64,000 nucleotides of DNA from Pseudacidovorax sp. RU35E (GCF_900156165.1 NZ_FTMY01000003.1:372001-436000), one strand, 5' to 3'; counted from the stretch's first letter, positions 16,632-26,514 are shown. Program-made: numbers and translations. Notes: generated by a model not told the origin, from the sequence alone.

Positions 16632-17545
16632 CCGCCGACATGCTGACCGCCTTCGTCGCCGCCATCGTGGGCGGGGCGCTGCGCGTGGGCACGCCCTTCC
16701 TCTTCGTGAGCCTGGGCGAGTGCCTGACCGAGAAGTCGGGCCGCATCAACCTGGGCCTGGAAGGCGTGCTGGTGCTGTCGGCCATGGCGGCCTTCGGCGG
16801 CGCCTACCTCACCGGCTCGGCCTGGCTGGGCGTGGGGGCAGGCGCCATCGCCGGTGCGCTGCTGGCACTGCTGCACGGGCTGCTGTGCTCGCTGCGCGGC
16901 GTCAACGATGTGGCCACCGGCATCGCGCTGATGCTGCTGGGCACGGGCCTGGCCTTCTACCTGGGCAAGCCGCTGATCCAGCCGCAGGCGCCGCAGATCC
17001 CCGCGCTGCCGCTGGGCGACTGGAGCAGCAATTCGGCGGTGCGCGCGGCCCTGCAGGTCAATGCGCTGGTGCCGCTGGGCCTGCTGCTGGCCGGACTGCT
17101 GTGGTGGGGCTTTGCGCGCACCCGCGCGGGCCTGCTGGTGCGGCTGGCCGGCGACTCGGCCGATGCGGCGCGGGCGCTGGGCTATTCGGTGTCGGCGCTG
17201 CGCATCGCGGCCACCACCGCAGGCGGTGCCATCGCCGGGCTGGGCGGCGCCTCGCTCACGCTGTTCTACCCGGGCAGCTGGAACGAGGGCATCTCCAGTG
17301 GCCAGGGCCTGATCGCCGTGGCGCTGGTGATCTTCGCGCGCTGGAGCCCGCTGCGCTGCGTGGGCGCGGCGCTGCTCTTCGGCGGTGCCGGGGCCGTGGG
17401 GCCGGCGCTGCAGTCCATCGGCATCGGCTGGGGCTACCACCTCTTCAACACCGTGCCCTACGTGCTCACGCTGCTCATCCTGGTGGCCTCGTGCCGGCCG
17501 GGGCAGGTGGCGGCGGGCAGTCCGGGCGAGCTGTCGGCCAAGTGA
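16628..17545 (+). CDS. ABC permease 2 of BMP-type importer
   Basis: A 305-residue BPD_transp_2 permease with about eight membrane helices and the motif LTEKSGRINLGLEGVLVLSAM near residue 35-55, typical of the second permease (YufQ-like) in nucleoside-type systems. Conserved GGAIAGLGGASLTLFYPGSWNEGISSGQGLIAVALVIFARW-type segments are present. It starts on the last codons of permease 1, and the next gene, formamidase, follows after 28 bp. Confidence 0.86.
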   Translation: MTADMLTAFVAAIVGGALRVGTPFLFVSLGECLTEKSGRINLGLEGVLVLSAMAAFGGAYLTGSAWLGVGAGAIAGALLALLHGLLCSLRGVNDVATGIALMLLGTGLAFYLGKPLIQPQAPQIPALPLGDWSSNSAVRAALQVNALVPLGLLLAGLLWWGFARTRAGLLVRLAGDSADAARALGYSVSALRIAATTAGGAIAGLGGASLTLFYPGSWNEGISSGQGLIAVALVIFARWSPLRCVGAALLFGGAGAVGPALQSIGIGWGYHLFNTVPYVLTLLILVASCRPGQVAAGSPGELSAK

Positions 17546-17573
17546 CCGGCGGCGCACACACAAGGAGTTTTCG

Positions 17574-18638
17574 ATGAGCGGATTAGGCGGCCTGAACAAA
17601 TCGGCCAACGGCGTGGTGGTGGGCCTGGTGCAGCTGCAGCTGCCGGTGGTCGCCACGCGCGAGCAGCTTGCGGCGCAGACGCAGCGCATCTGCGAGCTGG
17701 TGGGCAAGGCCCGCCGCAACCAGCAGACCATGGACCTGGTGGTGTTCCCGGAGTACGCGCTGCACGGGCTCTCGATGGACACCAACCCCGAGATCATGTG
17801 CAGCCTGGACGGCCCCGAGGTGGCGGCCTTCCGCGCCGCCTGCATCGAGCATCGCATCTGGGGCTGCTTCTCCATCATGGAGGCCAATCCCGATGGCAAC
17901 CCGTACAACAGCGGGCTGATCATCGACGACCAGGGCGCCATCCGCCTGTACTACCGCAAGCTGCATCCCTGGGTGCCGGTGGAGCCCTGGGAGCCGGGCA
18001 ACCTGGGCGTGCCCGTGTGCGACGGGCCCAACGGCAGCAAGCTCGCGCTCATCATCTGCCACGACGGCATGTTCCCGGAGATGGCGCGCGAGGCGGCGTA
18101 CAAGGGCGCGGAGATCATCCTGCGCACGGCCGGCTACACCGCGCCGATCCGCCATGCCTGGAAGATCACCAACCAGGCCAACGCCTTCTGCAACCTGGCC
18201 TACACCGCCAGCGTGTGCCTATGCGGCAGCGACGGCACCTTCGACTCCATGGGCGAAGGCATGTTCTGCAGCTTCGACGGCACCGTGATGGTGGAAGGCG
18301 GCGGCCGGCCCGACGAGATCGTCACCGCCGAGCTGCGTCCCGACCTGGTACGCGAGGCGCGCACCGGCTGGGGCGTGGAGAACAACATCTACCAGCTCTA
18401 CCACCGCGGCTACGTGGCGGTGAAGGGCGGCGCGCAGGACTGCCCCTACACCTACATGCACGACATGGCGGCCGGCCGCTACCAGCTGCCCTGGAGCGAC
18501 AAGGTGCAGGTCACCGACGGCAGCGGCTTCGGCTTCGCGCCGCCGGTGCGCTTCTACGGCGGTGCGGGCACCCATCCGCTGGTGCCGGCGCCGACGCCGC
18601 CGGTGCCCGACAAGGAACGGCTCAAGACCCTGGACTGA
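17574..18638 (+). CDS. formamidase / aliphatic amidase of the nitrilase superfamily
   Basis: A 354-residue C-N hydrolase. The catalytic triad is visible as Glu60 ([10 protein letters not shown]), Lys129 (YYRKLHPW) and Cys162 ([10 protein letters not shown]), close to the spacing in the AmiF/AmiE formamidase-amidase group. The QLYHRGYVA-type C-terminal segment ([14 protein letters not shown]) is also typical. It releases ammonia from formamide or short amides in the cytoplasm. Its place between two permease genes and biuH suggests that it handles an amide by-product of the same pathway. AAGGAG lies upstream of the ATG. Confidence 0.87.
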   Translation: MSGLGGLNKSANGVVVGLVQLQLPVVATREQLAAQTQRICELVGKARRNQQTMDLVVFPEYALHGLSMDTNPEIMCSLDGPEVAAFRAACIEHRIWGCFSIMEANPDGNPYNSGLIIDDQGAIRLYYRKLHPWVPVEPWEPGNLGVPVCDGPNGSKLALIICHDGMFPEMAREAAYKGAEIILRTAGYTAPIRHAWKITNQANAFCNLAYTASVCLCGSDGTFDSMGEGMFCSFDGTVMVEGGGRPDEIVTAELRPDLVREARTGWGVENNIYQLYHRGYVAVKGGAQDCPYTYMHDMAAGRYQLPWSDKVQVTDGSGFGFAPPVRFYGGAGTHPLVPAPTPPVPDKERLKTLD

Positions 18639-18642
18639 CACC

Positions 18643-19362
18643 ATGGACGCCACGACTTCCCCCGCTGCCACGACGCGCTTCGCGGCCGCAGAACCCTACC
18701 GCTGGCCCTACGACGGCGACCTGCGCCCCGACAACACGGCGCTCATCGTCATCGACATGCAGACCGACTTCTGCGGCAAGGGCGGCTATGTGGACGTGAT
18801 GGGCTACGACATCTCGCTCACGCAGGCGCCCATCGAACCCATCCGCCGGCTGCTGGAGGTGATGCGCCCGCTGGGCTACACCATCATCCACACGCGCGAA
18901 GGCCACCGGCCCGACCTGTCGGACCTGCCGGCCAACAAGCGCTGGCGTTCGCGCCAGATCGGCGAAGGCGGCGTGGGCATTGGCGACGACGGGCCTTGCG
19001 GCCGCATCCTGATCCGCGGCGAACCGGGCTGGGAGATCATTCCCGAGCTGGCGCCGCTGCCCGGCGAGGTGGTGATCGACAAGCCCGGCAAGGGCTCCTT
19101 CTACGCCACCGACCTGGAGATGATCCTGCGCACCCGCGGCATCCGCAACCTGGTGCTGGCCGGCATCACCACCGACGTCTGCGTGCACACGACGATGCGC
19201 GACGCCAACGACCGCGGCTTCGAATGCCTGCTGCTGTCGGACTGCACGGCGGCCACCGATCCCGGCAACCACGCGGCGGCGCTCAAGATGATCACCATGC
19301 AGGGCGGCGTGTTCGGCGCGCATGCGGTGTCGACCGCGCTGATCGAGGCGCTGGCGTCATGA
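18643..19362 (+). CDS. biuH: biuret amidohydrolase BiuH-like, isochorismatase fold
   Basis: A 239-residue cysteine hydrolase. The triad is Asp38 ([17 protein letters not shown]), Lys147 ([10 protein letters not shown]) and Cys180 ([12 protein letters not shown]). The N-terminal [17 protein letters not shown] block and the [21 protein letters not shown] segment closely resemble what I recall of the Rhizobium leguminosarum biuret hydrolase. The reaction would be biuret to allophanate plus ammonia, feeding AtzF. The gene lies four bases after formamidase and overlaps the ATPase start (ATGA), so it is translationally embedded in the transporter operon. Confidence 0.85.
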   Translation: MDATTSPAATTRFAAAEPYRWPYDGDLRPDNTALIVIDMQTDFCGKGGYVDVMGYDISLTQAPIEPIRRLLEVMRPLGYTIIHTREGHRPDLSDLPANKRWRSRQIGEGGVGIGDDGPCGRILIRGEPGWEIIPELAPLPGEVVIDKPGKGSFYATDLEMILRTRGIRNLVLAGITTDVCVHTTMRDANDRGFECLLLSDCTAATDPGNHAAALKMITMQGGVFGAHAVSTALIEALAS

Positions 19363-20927
19363 TCGCGCCCGTCACGCCCCATCCGCGCGCCCAGGGTGCG
19401 CTCGCGCTGGACACGCTGGACCTCACCAAGCGCTTCGGCGACTTCACCGCCATGGACCACGTGAGCATGCAGGTCGCGCCCGGCAGCGTGCATGCGCTGC
19501 TGGGCGAGAACGGCGCCGGCAAGAGCACGCTGGTCAAGTGCGTGGCCGGCTTCCAGCGGCCGGAGGAAGGCAGCATCCTCATCGACGGCCGCGAGCAGGC
19601 CATCGCCAACCCGGTGGTGGCGCGGCAACTGGGCATCGGCATGGTCTACCAGCACTTCACGCTGGCACCGGGCATGACGGTGGCCGAGAACCTGCTGCTG
19701 GCCGGTGGCCAGGTGCCCACGCTGATCGACTGGAAGGCCAAGCGCGCCGAGCTGCAGGACTTCCTGGCGACCACGCCCTTCCGCCTGGACCTGGACGCGC
19801 GGCCCTCGCAGCTGGCCGCGGGCGAGAAGCAGAAGCTGGAGCTGCTCAAGCAGCTGTACCTCAAGCCGCGCCTGCTGATCCTGGACGAGCCCACCTCGGT
19901 GCTCACGCCGCAGGAGGCCGACGAGGTGCTGGGCCATGTGCGCGCCTTCGCGCAGGGTGGCCACTGCACCGTGCTCATCATCACGCACAAGTTCCGCGAG
20001 GTGATGGCCTATGCCGACGCCGTGACGGTGCTGCGCCGCGGACGCGCCGTGCACCATGCCGCGGTGCGCGACACCGACCCGACGCGCCTGGCCCAGGCCA
20101 TGATGGGTGCGGGCGCCACGCCCGACGAGGCGAGCGAGGGCGCCAGCGCCGCCACGCCGCGCACGCCGGTCGCAGCCGGTGCGGCACCGGCGCTGGAGGT
20201 GGAATCGCTTTCCGCCCCCGGCGACCGCGGCACGCCCGCCGTGCAGTCGCTCAGCCTGCAGGTGCGCCCGGGCGAGATCCTGGGCGTGGCGGGCGTCTCC
20301 GGCAATGGTCAGCGCGAGCTGGTCGAGGCCCTGGTGGGCCAGCGCGCGCGCAGTGCCGGTCGCGTGCGCGTGGGCGGTCAGCCCTACCGCGCCAGCCGCG
20401 GCGACAACCGTCGCCTGCGCGTGCGCAGCCTGCCCGAGGAGCCGCTGCGCAATGCCTGCGTCGCCGGCCTGAGCGTGGCCGAGAACATGGCCCTGCGCGA
20501 CTTCGATCAACCGCCGCTGGCAGCCGGCGGCCTGCTGCGCTTCAGTCGCTGGCGGGCCCGGGCGCGGCAGTGGATCGCCGAATACGGCATCAAGACCCGC
20601 GGCGAGCGCGCGCCCATCGGCAGCCTCTCGGGCGGCAACGTGCAGCGCGCCGTGCTGGCCCGCGAGCTGGCGGGCGACATCCAGGTGCTGATCGCCGCCA
20701 ACCCGGTCTTCGGCCTGGACTTCGCCGCCGTCGCCGAGATCCATGCCCGCATCGTGCAGGTGCGCGAACGCGGCGGCGCCGTGCTGCTGGTCAGCGAGGA
20801 CCTGGACGAGCTGCTGGCCCTGTCGGACCGCATCGTGGTGATGAGCGAGGGCCGCATCGTGTACGAAACACCAGCCGCTTCGGCCGACAGACACGTCCTA
20901 GGCGCCCACATGGGCGGCGGGCACTGA
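19359..20927 (+). CDS. ABC ATPase with two ABC domains, BMP/nucleoside type
   Basis: A 522-residue protein with tandem ATPase domains. Domain 1 (about residues 13-245) has Walker [10 protein letters not shown], signature-like LAAGEKQK and Walker [10 protein letters not shown]. Domain 2 (about 275-515) has the degenerate VSGNGQREL loop normal for this family, and the LSGGNVQRA signature. Its second Walker B reads [12 protein letters not shown], which lacks the acidic DE pair, again as in relatives. It completes the BMP-type importer, although biuH and the formamidase gene separate it from its permeases. Confidence 0.88.
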   Translation: MIAPVTPHPRAQGALALDTLDLTKRFGDFTAMDHVSMQVAPGSVHALLGENGAGKSTLVKCVAGFQRPEEGSILIDGREQAIANPVVARQLGIGMVYQHFTLAPGMTVAENLLLAGGQVPTLIDWKAKRAELQDFLATTPFRLDLDARPSQLAAGEKQKLELLKQLYLKPRLLILDEPTSVLTPQEADEVLGHVRAFAQGGHCTVLIITHKFREVMAYADAVTVLRRGRAVHHAAVRDTDPTRLAQAMMGAGATPDEASEGASAATPRTPVAAGAAPALEVESLSAPGDRGTPAVQSLSLQVRPGEILGVAGVSGNGQRELVEALVGQRARSAGRVRVGGQPYRASRGDNRRLRVRSLPEEPLRNACVAGLSVAENMALRDFDQPPLAAGGLLRFSRWRARARQWIAEYGIKTRGERAPIGSLSGGNVQRAVLARELAGDIQVLIAANPVFGLDFAAVAEIHARIVQVRERGGAVLLVSEDLDELLALSDRIVVMSEGRIVYETPAASADRHVLGAHMGGGH

Positions 20928-20944
20928 GCAAGGAGAAAACAGCC

Positions 20945-21625
20945 ATGCGCCTGAACGACGCCCGCCCTTTCCCCTACGACTTCGATGTGGCCCGCACGGC
21001 CCTGGTGCTGATCGACATGCAGCGCGACTTCATCGAGCCCGGCGGCTTCGGCGAGACGCTGGGCAACGACGTGTCGCTGCTGGCGGCCATCGTGCCCGCC
21101 ACGCAGGCCGTGCTGGCCGCCTGGCGCCAGGCCGGCGGCCTGGTCGTGCACACGCGCGAGGCGCACCTGCCCGATCTGTCGGACTGCCCACCCGCCAAGC
21201 GGCTGCGCGGCCACCCGACGCTTCGCATCGGCGACGAAGGCCCCATGGGCCGCATCCTGGTGACGGGCGAGCCGGGCAACCAGATCATCGATGCGCTCGC
21301 GCCCATCGAGGGCGAATGGGTCATCGACAAGCCCGGCAAGGGCGCCTTCCATGCCACCGGCCTGCACGAGCTGCTGCAGGCGCGCGGCATCACGCACCTG
21401 GTCTTCGGCGGCGTGACCACCGAGGTCTGCGTGCAGACCAGCATGCGCGAGGCCAACGACCGCGGCTACGACTGCGTGCTGCTGGAGGACTGCACCGAGA
21501 GCTACTTCCCGCAGTTCAAGGCCGCGGCGGTGGAGATGATCCGCGCCCAGGGCGCCATCGTGGGCTGGACGGCCACCAGCGCGCAGCTGATCGCGGCGCT
21601 GGCGTCGGCGCCGCCGCAGACCTGA
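20945..21625 (+). CDS. isochorismatase-fold hydrolase, BiuH paralogue
   Basis: A 226-residue cysteine hydrolase. The triad is Asp24 (VLIDMQRDF), Lys129 ([10 protein letters not shown]) and Cys162 ([12 protein letters not shown]). It is clearly related to the BiuH-like protein 1.5 kb upstream (shared [18 protein letters not shown] and [11 protein letters not shown]) but lacks the long N-terminal extension and differs around the GGFG loop near residue 33. The pair looks like an old duplication with divergence, so it may use a different ureide, for example triuret or a ureido acid. AAGGAG lies seven bases upstream. Confidence 0.82.
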   Translation: MRLNDARPFPYDFDVARTALVLIDMQRDFIEPGGFGETLGNDVSLLAAIVPATQAVLAAWRQAGGLVVHTREAHLPDLSDCPPAKRLRGHPTLRIGDEGPMGRILVTGEPGNQIIDALAPIEGEWVIDKPGKGAFHATGLHELLQARGITHLVFGGVTTEVCVQTSMREANDRGYDCVLLEDCTESYFPQFKAAAVEMIRAQGAIVGWTATSAQLIAALASAPPQT

Positions 21626-21644
21626 GCCTGCCCGCTACGATCCG

Positions 21645-22379
21645 ATGGTGTCCGCCGCCGTTCCTGCCCGTCCCCCCAAAGCCGCGCCCGCCGAGGCCGA
21701 GCTGCCTTTCCGCTCGCGCGCGGACGAGGTCTACGACCAGCTCAAGCGCGACATCGCCGACTTCCGCCTGGTGCCGGGCGACCGCTTCACCGAGAACGAG
21801 CTGTGCGAGCGCCTGGGCGTCTCGCGCACGCCGGTGCGCCAGGCGCTGATCCGGCTGCAGCAGGAAGGCTATGTCGAGGTGCTGTTCCGCGCCGGCTGGC
21901 GCGTGCTGCCCTTCGACTTCCAGCAGTTCGAGCAGCTCTACGACCTGCGCATGGTGCTGGAGACCACCGCCGTGCATCGCCTGTGCGAATCGGGCCGCGC
22001 GGTGGACCGCGCCCAGCTCGACGCACTGGCCGCCATCTGGCTGGTGCCCGCGGAGCAGCGCAGCAGCGATGCGGCGCAGGTTGCGCGCTGGGACGAGGAC
22101 TTCCATTGCCATCTGGTGGCCGCCGCCGGCAATGCCGAGATGGCGCGCGTGCACCGCGAGGTGACCGACCGCATCCGCATCATCCGGCGGCTGGACTTCA
22201 CGCAGCAGCCGCGCATCGACGCCACCTACGACGAGCACGCCAAGATCCTCAAGGCCGTGCGGGCCAACCGCGGCGATCAGGCCGCCATGATGCTGCGCGC
22301 GCACATCGAGACCAGCCAGTCCGAGGTGCGCAAGATCACGTTGCACCAGGTCTACCTGGCGCGGCAGCAAGGCGGCTGA
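21645..22379 (+). CDS. GntR-family regulator, FCD (FadR) type
   Basis: A 244-residue regulator. An N-terminal winged helix (about residues 24-88, RSADEVYDQLKRDIADFRLVPGDRFTENELCERLGVSRTPVRQAL) is followed by an all-helical FCD effector domain with a His-based metal site candidate (DEDFHCHLV). It is the last gene of the string, 19 bp after the BiuH paralogue and probably on the same transcript, so autoregulation is expected. It is the likely local controller of the allophanate/biuret operon. Confidence 0.88.
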   Translation: MVSAAVPARPPKAAPAEAELPFRSRADEVYDQLKRDIADFRLVPGDRFTENELCERLGVSRTPVRQALIRLQQEGYVEVLFRAGWRVLPFDFQQFEQLYDLRMVLETTAVHRLCESGRAVDRAQLDALAAIWLVPAEQRSSDAAQVARWDEDFHCHLVAAAGNAEMARVHREVTDRIRIIRRLDFTQQPRIDATYDEHAKILKAVRANRGDQAAMMLRAHIETSQSEVRKITLHQVYLARQQGG

Positions 22380-22408
22380 GCGCCGCTACCGCTGGCCGCG
22401 CCATCGGC

Positions 22409-22426
22409 CGCCCGTTGTAGCGGGCG
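22409..22426. terminator. hairpin between convergent genes
   Basis: CGCCCG (22409-22414) and CGGGCG (22421-22426) pair around a TTGTAG loop in the 66-bp gap between the GntR gene and the oppositely directed thiolase gene. There is no T tract on either side, so it is at best a weak or Rho-assisted stop for both directions. Confidence 0.3.
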
Positions 22427-22445
22427 CGCCTCGAAGAACCTTCCT

Positions 22446-23579
22446 TCAGACGCGTTCCAGCACGGTGGCGATGCCCTGCCCGCCGCCGATGCACTGCGTG
22501 GCCAGCGCATAGCGGCCGCCCTCGCGCGTCAGCAGCGACGCCGCCTTGCCGGTGATGCGCGCCCCCGTCGCGCCCAGCGGATGGCCGATGGCCAGGCCGC
22601 CGCCGTCGAGGTTGACCGTGGCCATGTCCAGCCCCAGTTCGCGGATGCAGGCCAGCGCCTGTGAGGAGAAGGCCTCATTGATCTCCACCACGTCCAGGTC
22701 GGCCGCCTGCAGGCCGGCGCGGGCCAGGGCCTTGCGCGTGGCGGGGATCGGGCCGATGCCCATCACCGCCGGGTCCACGCCCACGGTGGCGAAGCTGCGG
22801 ATGCGCGCGAGCGCGGCCAGGCCATGGCGCTCGGCGAAGTCGTCGCGCGTGACCAGCACCGCCGCGGCGCCGTCGGTGAGCGGCGAGGAGGTGCCCGCCG
22901 TCACCACCCCATCGGGCCGGAAGGCCGGCTTGAGCGCCGCCAGCGCCTCGGCCGAGGTGGCGGGGCGGATGCAGCCGTCGCTGTCGACGATGCTGCCGTC
23001 GGGCAAGGTGACGGGCACGATTTCCTGGGCCAGCCGGCCGGCCTCGCGCGCGGCGGCAGCCTTGCGGTGCGACTGCACGGCCAGCGCCTCCTGGTCGGCG
23101 CGGCTCACGGTCCAGCGCTCGGCCACGTTCTCGGCCGTCTCGCCCATGGAGAGGTAGGCGTCGGTGTCCGCCAGCAGGCCGGGGTGGGGCGAGAAGTTGA
23201 AACCGCCCTGCGGCACCATGGTCATCGACTCCACGCCCACGCACAGGTAGGCGTCGCCGATGCCGGCCTCGATCTGCGCCGCGGCGATGTGCACGGCCTG
23301 CATCGACGAGCCGCAGAAGCGGTTGACCGTCATGCCGCCGACCTCGTGCGGCAGCCCGGCCAGCAGGCCGACGATCCGCGCGAGGTTGTTGCCCTGCGCG
23401 GCCTCGGGATAGGCGCAGCCGAGGATCACGTCCTCCAGCAGCGCCGGGTCCAGCCCGGTGCGCTGCAGCAGGCCCTGCACGACGCCGGCGGCCAGCGTGT
23501 CGGGCCGCACCTCGGCCAGGCGGCCCTTGCGGGCGAAGTGGAAGGGCGAGCGCGCATAGGCGGCGATGACGGCTTTCAT
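22446..23579 (-). CDS. acetyl-CoA acyltransferase (thiolase)
   Basis: A 377-residue thiolase. The acyl-accepting Cys is in NRFCGSSMQAV (about residue 87), the NEAF block in VVEINEAFSSQAL, the His in GGGLAIGHPLGATGAR and the second Cys in CIGGGQG. All four catalytic elements are intact. The sequence is closest in style to FadA/PcaF-like degradative thiolases. The start is the ATG at 23579. It lies downstream of an aldo/keto reductase and an SDR on the same strand, so it may complete the oxidation of a short side chain. Confidence 0.9.
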   Translation of the reverse strand: MKAVIAAYARSPFHFARKGRLAEVRPDTLAAGVVQGLLQRTGLDPALLEDVILGCAYPEAAQGNNLARIVGLLAGLPHEVGGMTVNRFCGSSMQAVHIAAAQIEAGIGDAYLCVGVESMTMVPQGGFNFSPHPGLLADTDAYLSMGETAENVAERWTVSRADQEALAVQSHRKAAAAREAGRLAQEIVPVTLPDGSIVDSDGCIRPATSAEALAALKPAFRPDGVVTAGTSSPLTDGAAAVLVTRDDFAERHGLAALARIRSFATVGVDPAVMGIGPIPATRKALARAGLQAADLDVVEINEAFSSQALACIRELGLDMATVNLDGGGLAIGHPLGATGARITGKAASLLTREGGRYALATQCIGGGQGIATVLERV

Positions 23580-23622
23580 GGGATCTCCTTGCTTGCTTCT
23601 GAAGTGCGGGTGTGGTCTGCGG

Positions 23623-24633
23623 TCAGGCCACGGGTGTGGCGGGCGCCGTGAACGCCGCTGCCGCCGCAGGGGCCGATGCGGCGGTACGCGGCGCGCTGGC
23701 CGCGTCGAGCCGGCCGCGCTGCTCCGCCGAGAGCGTGATCTGCAGCGCGCCCAGGTTGGACTGCAGCTGGGCCAGGGTGCGTGGCCCCAGCAGCGGCTGC
23801 ACGTCCCGGCCCAACAGCCAGGCGATGGCGACTTGGTCGGGCGTGGCGTGCAGCTCGGCGGCCACGTCCAGCACGGCATCGAGCACGGCGGTGCGCTCGG
23901 CGGAGTTCTCCGCCTGGAACACCTTGCCGCCCAGCGCCTCGGCCCGTCCCCGTTCGCCCTGGCGGTACTTGCCGGTGAGCATGCCGCCGCCCAGCGGCGA
24001 CCAGGTGACGGCGGCCAGGCCCAGCGCCTGGGCGGCGGGCAGCAGGTCGACCTCCGGCGCGCGGTGCACCAGGCTGTATTCGAACTGCACCGCGGCGATC
24101 GGCACGGCACCGGTCAGCTCGGCCAGCGTCACGGCGCGACCCACGCGCCAGGCGGGAAAGTTGGACAGGCCGGCGTAGACGATCTTGCCCGCGCGCGCCA
24201 GGTCGTCCAGGCCGCGCACGATCTCCTCCGACGGCGTGACGCCGTCGGGGTGGTGCACCCAGTACAGGTCGATGCGGTCGGTCTTCAGCCGGCGCAGGCT
24301 GGCCTCCACCGAGGCCACCATGGCGCGGCGGCTGTTGCCGGTGACCAGCGGGCCGGCCTTGGGCGAGGCGCCGTTGCTGAACTTGGTGGCCAGGAAGAAG
24401 TCGTCGCGCCGCCCGGCCAGCAGGCTGCCCAGGATCTCCTCGGACTGGCCGAACTGGTAGACGTCCGCGGTGTCGATGACGTTGCCGCCAGCCGCGGCAT
24501 AGGCGTCCAGCAGGGCGGCGCTTTCGGCGGCGTCGGCGCCGTGGCCCCAGCGCTGGCCGAAGTTGGCGGTGCCCAGGGCGATCTGCGACAGCCGCAGGCC
24601 GGTGCGGCCGAAGGGGGTTTGCTGCATCTGCAT
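23623..24633 (-). CDS. aldo/keto reductase
   Basis: A 336-residue (alpha/beta)8 NADPH-dependent reductase. Catalytic residues in order are Asp in VIDTADVYQFG, Lys in FFLATKFSNG and His in LYWVHHPDGVTP. The GLSNFPAWRVG segment is typical of AKR families related to YajO/Tas. The C-terminal 30 residues are Ala-rich (ASAPAAAAAF), a low-complexity tail not seen in most relatives. It lies between the thiolase and SDR genes in one direction with short gaps, which suggests a single transcript. Confidence 0.87.
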   Translation of the reverse strand: MQMQQTPFGRTGLRLSQIALGTANFGQRWGHGADAAESAALLDAYAAAGGNVIDTADVYQFGQSEEILGSLLAGRRDDFFLATKFSNGASPKAGPLVTGNSRRAMVASVEASLRRLKTDRIDLYWVHHPDGVTPSEEIVRGLDDLARAGKIVYAGLSNFPAWRVGRAVTLAELTGAVPIAAVQFEYSLVHRAPEVDLLPAAQALGLAAVTWSPLGGGMLTGKYRQGERGRAEALGGKVFQAENSAERTAVLDAVLDVAAELHATPDQVAIAWLLGRDVQPLLGPRTLAQLQSNLGALQITLSAEQRGRLDAASAPRTAASAPAAAAAFTAPATPVA

Positions 24634-24647
24634 GGCGCGTCTCCGGT

Positions 24648-25448
24648 TCAGTGGGCGGCCAGGTAGCGCGGTGCCGGCGTGTTGCGCGACAGCTGCGGGC
24701 CCAGGGCGCGGCGGGCGTCTTCGAAGGCCTCCCAGGCCTCCACGGCATGCAGCGAGGGCAGGGTGACCGTCTCGCCGCGGTCCAGCCCGACCAGGGCGGC
24801 GTCGACCATGTCCTCGGCGCGCATCACGATGCGGGCGTCGAGGTTCTCGACCGGCAGGCCCCCGGCGGCCCAGAAGTCGGTGGCCGTGGCGCCGGGCAGC
24901 ACCGCCTGCACCCGCACGCCCTTGTCGACCAGCTCGTGCTGCAGCGACTGGCTGAAGGCCAGCATGAAGGCCTTGGTGCCGCCGTACACGCCGTTGAGGA
25001 TCTCGGGCGCCACCGCCACGATGGAGGCGATGTTGATCACCGTGCCGGCGCCGCGGGCCACGAAGGCGGGCACGGCCGCATAGGCCAGCCGCATCGGTGC
25101 GGTCACGTTCAGGGCCACCATGCGCGTCATGGCGGTCACGTCGCTGGCCAGCAGCGGCGTGTGGGTGCCGATGCCCGCGTTGTTGACCAGCAGGCCGATG
25201 CTGGCGTCCTCGCGCAGCTTGGCCTCCACCGTGGCCAGCGATGCCGCATCGGTCAGGTCGGCCGGCAGCACCTCGACGTTGCGGCCGGTGCGGCTGCTGA
25301 TGTCGCGCGCCAGCGCATTGAGCCGCTCGCGGTCGCGGGCGACCAGGATCAGGTCGTGGCCGCGGCGGGCCAGGCGGTCGGCATACAGGGCGCCGATGCC
25401 GGAGGAGGCGCCCGTGACGAGGGCGGTGCCGGAAGCGATGGAGGTCAT
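24648..25448 (-). CDS. short-chain dehydrogenase/reductase
   Basis: A 266-residue classical SDR. The cofactor motif TGASSGIG is near residue 12-19, NNAG near 88, the catalytic Ser in NIASIV and the YGGTK pair 13 residues later. The ATG at 25448 with AAGGA upstream is preferred; a longer in-frame start at 25577 would read through the divergent promoter region. It is the first gene of the minus-strand trio and is divergent from the GlxA-type regulator, the usual arrangement of a regulator and its target. Confidence 0.87.
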   Translation of the reverse strand: MTSIASGTALVTGASSGIGALYADRLARRGHDLILVARDRERLNALARDISSRTGRNVEVLPADLTDAASLATVEAKLREDASIGLLVNNAGIGTHTPLLASDVTAMTRMVALNVTAPMRLAYAAVPAFVARGAGTVINIASIVAVAPEILNGVYGGTKAFMLAFSQSLQHELVDKGVRVQAVLPGATATDFWAAGGLPVENLDARIVMRAEDMVDAALVGLDRGETVTLPSLHAVEAWEAFEDARRALGPQLSRNTPAPRYLAAH

Positions 25449-25566
25449 GGTCGGGGTCCTTGAATCCGCCTCGGTGGGCGGCATGGGACGAATGATGCGA
25501 CGGGCAGCGTCTGTCTCAAATGACGTATAACGACAGGATTCCAGACATCGCCTCCGAGGCCCTTCC

Positions 25567-26514
25567 ATGCACCGCATCGGCTACCTGCTGCCCGACCGCT
25601 TCCAGGTCATGGCCCTGGCCACCCAGGCCGTGTTCGAGTTCGCCAACCTGGCGGCGCGCGAGCGCGTCTATGGCGTCGAGAACTACTCGCTGGCCGGCGG
25701 CGAGGTGGCCCCGTCGGTGGGCACCCGTGTGCCCACGCGGGCGCTGACCTCGCGCACCGCGGTGGACACCTGGCTGGTGGCCGGCACGCTGGCGCCGCTG
25801 CGCATGGCGGCCGATGCGCCACTGGTGCAGGCCCTGGGCCGTGCGGCACCGCGGGCCCGGCGCGTGGCGGGCCTGTGCACCGGCGCCTTCCTGCTGGCCG
25901 ATGCCGGCCTGCTCGACCAGCGCCGTGCCACCACGCACTGGAACTGGGCCGAGGCCATGCAGCAGCGCCATCCGGCCATCCAGGTGGAGCCCGACCGCAT
26001 CTTCATCACCGACGGCCCCTTCTGGACGTCGGCAGGCATGACGGCCGAACTCGATCTGGCGCTGGGCCTGGTCGAGAAGGACCTGGGCGCCGACGCCGCC
26101 CGCGCCGTGGCCCGCGGCCTGGTGATGCCGCAGCGGCGCTCCGGCGGGCAGTCGCAGCATTCCGAGCTGCTGCAGATGGCGCCGCGCTCCGACCGCATCC
26201 AGCAGGTGCTGGAATACGCCCGCGCCCACCTAGCCGCGCCGCTGTCCGTGGAGCAGCTGGCCGAGGTGGCGCACCTGAGCCCGCGCCAGTTCAGCCGCGT
26301 GTTCGCGGCCGAGACGGGCCAGTCGCCCGCCAAGGCGGTGGAGCGGCTGCGGCTGGAAGCCGCGCGGCTGATGGTGGAGCGCAGCCGCCATCCGCTCGAG
26401 GTGGTGGCGCGTGAGACGGGCTTTCGCGATGCGCGGCACCTGCGCGAGGTCTTCCTGCGCGGCTTCGGCGTGCCGCCGCAGGTGGTGCGACGGGCCGCGC
26501 GCGGCACGGACTGA
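25567..26514 (+). CDS. GlxA-type regulator (DJ-1/PfpI plus AraC domain)
   Basis: A 315-residue two-domain regulator. Residues 1-185 form a DJ-1/PfpI-like domain with the nucleophile-elbow Cys in AGLCTGAFLLA. Residues 215-310 carry two helix-turn-helix units of AraC type (LSVEQLAEVAHLSPRQFSRVFAAETGQSP and HPLEVVARETGFRDARHLREVF). The 118-bp divergent gap to the SDR contains CTGTC (25511-25515) and GACAG (25532-25536) flanking TATAAC, a possible operator over a -10 box. It probably responds to a small amine, amide or carbonyl compound and controls the SDR-AKR-thiolase genes. Confidence 0.88.
   Translation: MHRIGYLLPDRFQVMALATQAVFEFANLAARERVYGVENYSLAGGEVAPSVGTRVPTRALTSRTAVDTWLVAGTLAPLRMAADAPLVQALGRAAPRARRVAGLCTGAFLLADAGLLDQRRATTHWNWAEAMQQRHPAIQVEPDRIFITDGPFWTSAGMTAELDLALGLVEKDLGADAARAVARGLVMPQRRSGGQSQHSELLQMAPRSDRIQQVLEYARAHLAAPLSVEQLAEVAHLSPRQFSRVFAAETGQSPAKAVERLRLEAARLMVERSRHPLEVVARETGFRDARHLREVFLRGFGVPPQVVRRAARGTD

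Noticed and set aside
19359-20927. Degenerate second Walker motifs in the BMP-type ATPase as evidence of decay
   Set aside because: The GNGQREL loop and a non-acidic second Walker B are normal for the second domain in this transporter family.
25478-25500. TGGGAC-N5-ATGCG as a sigma-54 promoter for the GlxA-type regulator
   Set aside because: Spacing fits but both boxes deviate from consensus; too weak to claim in GC-rich DNA.
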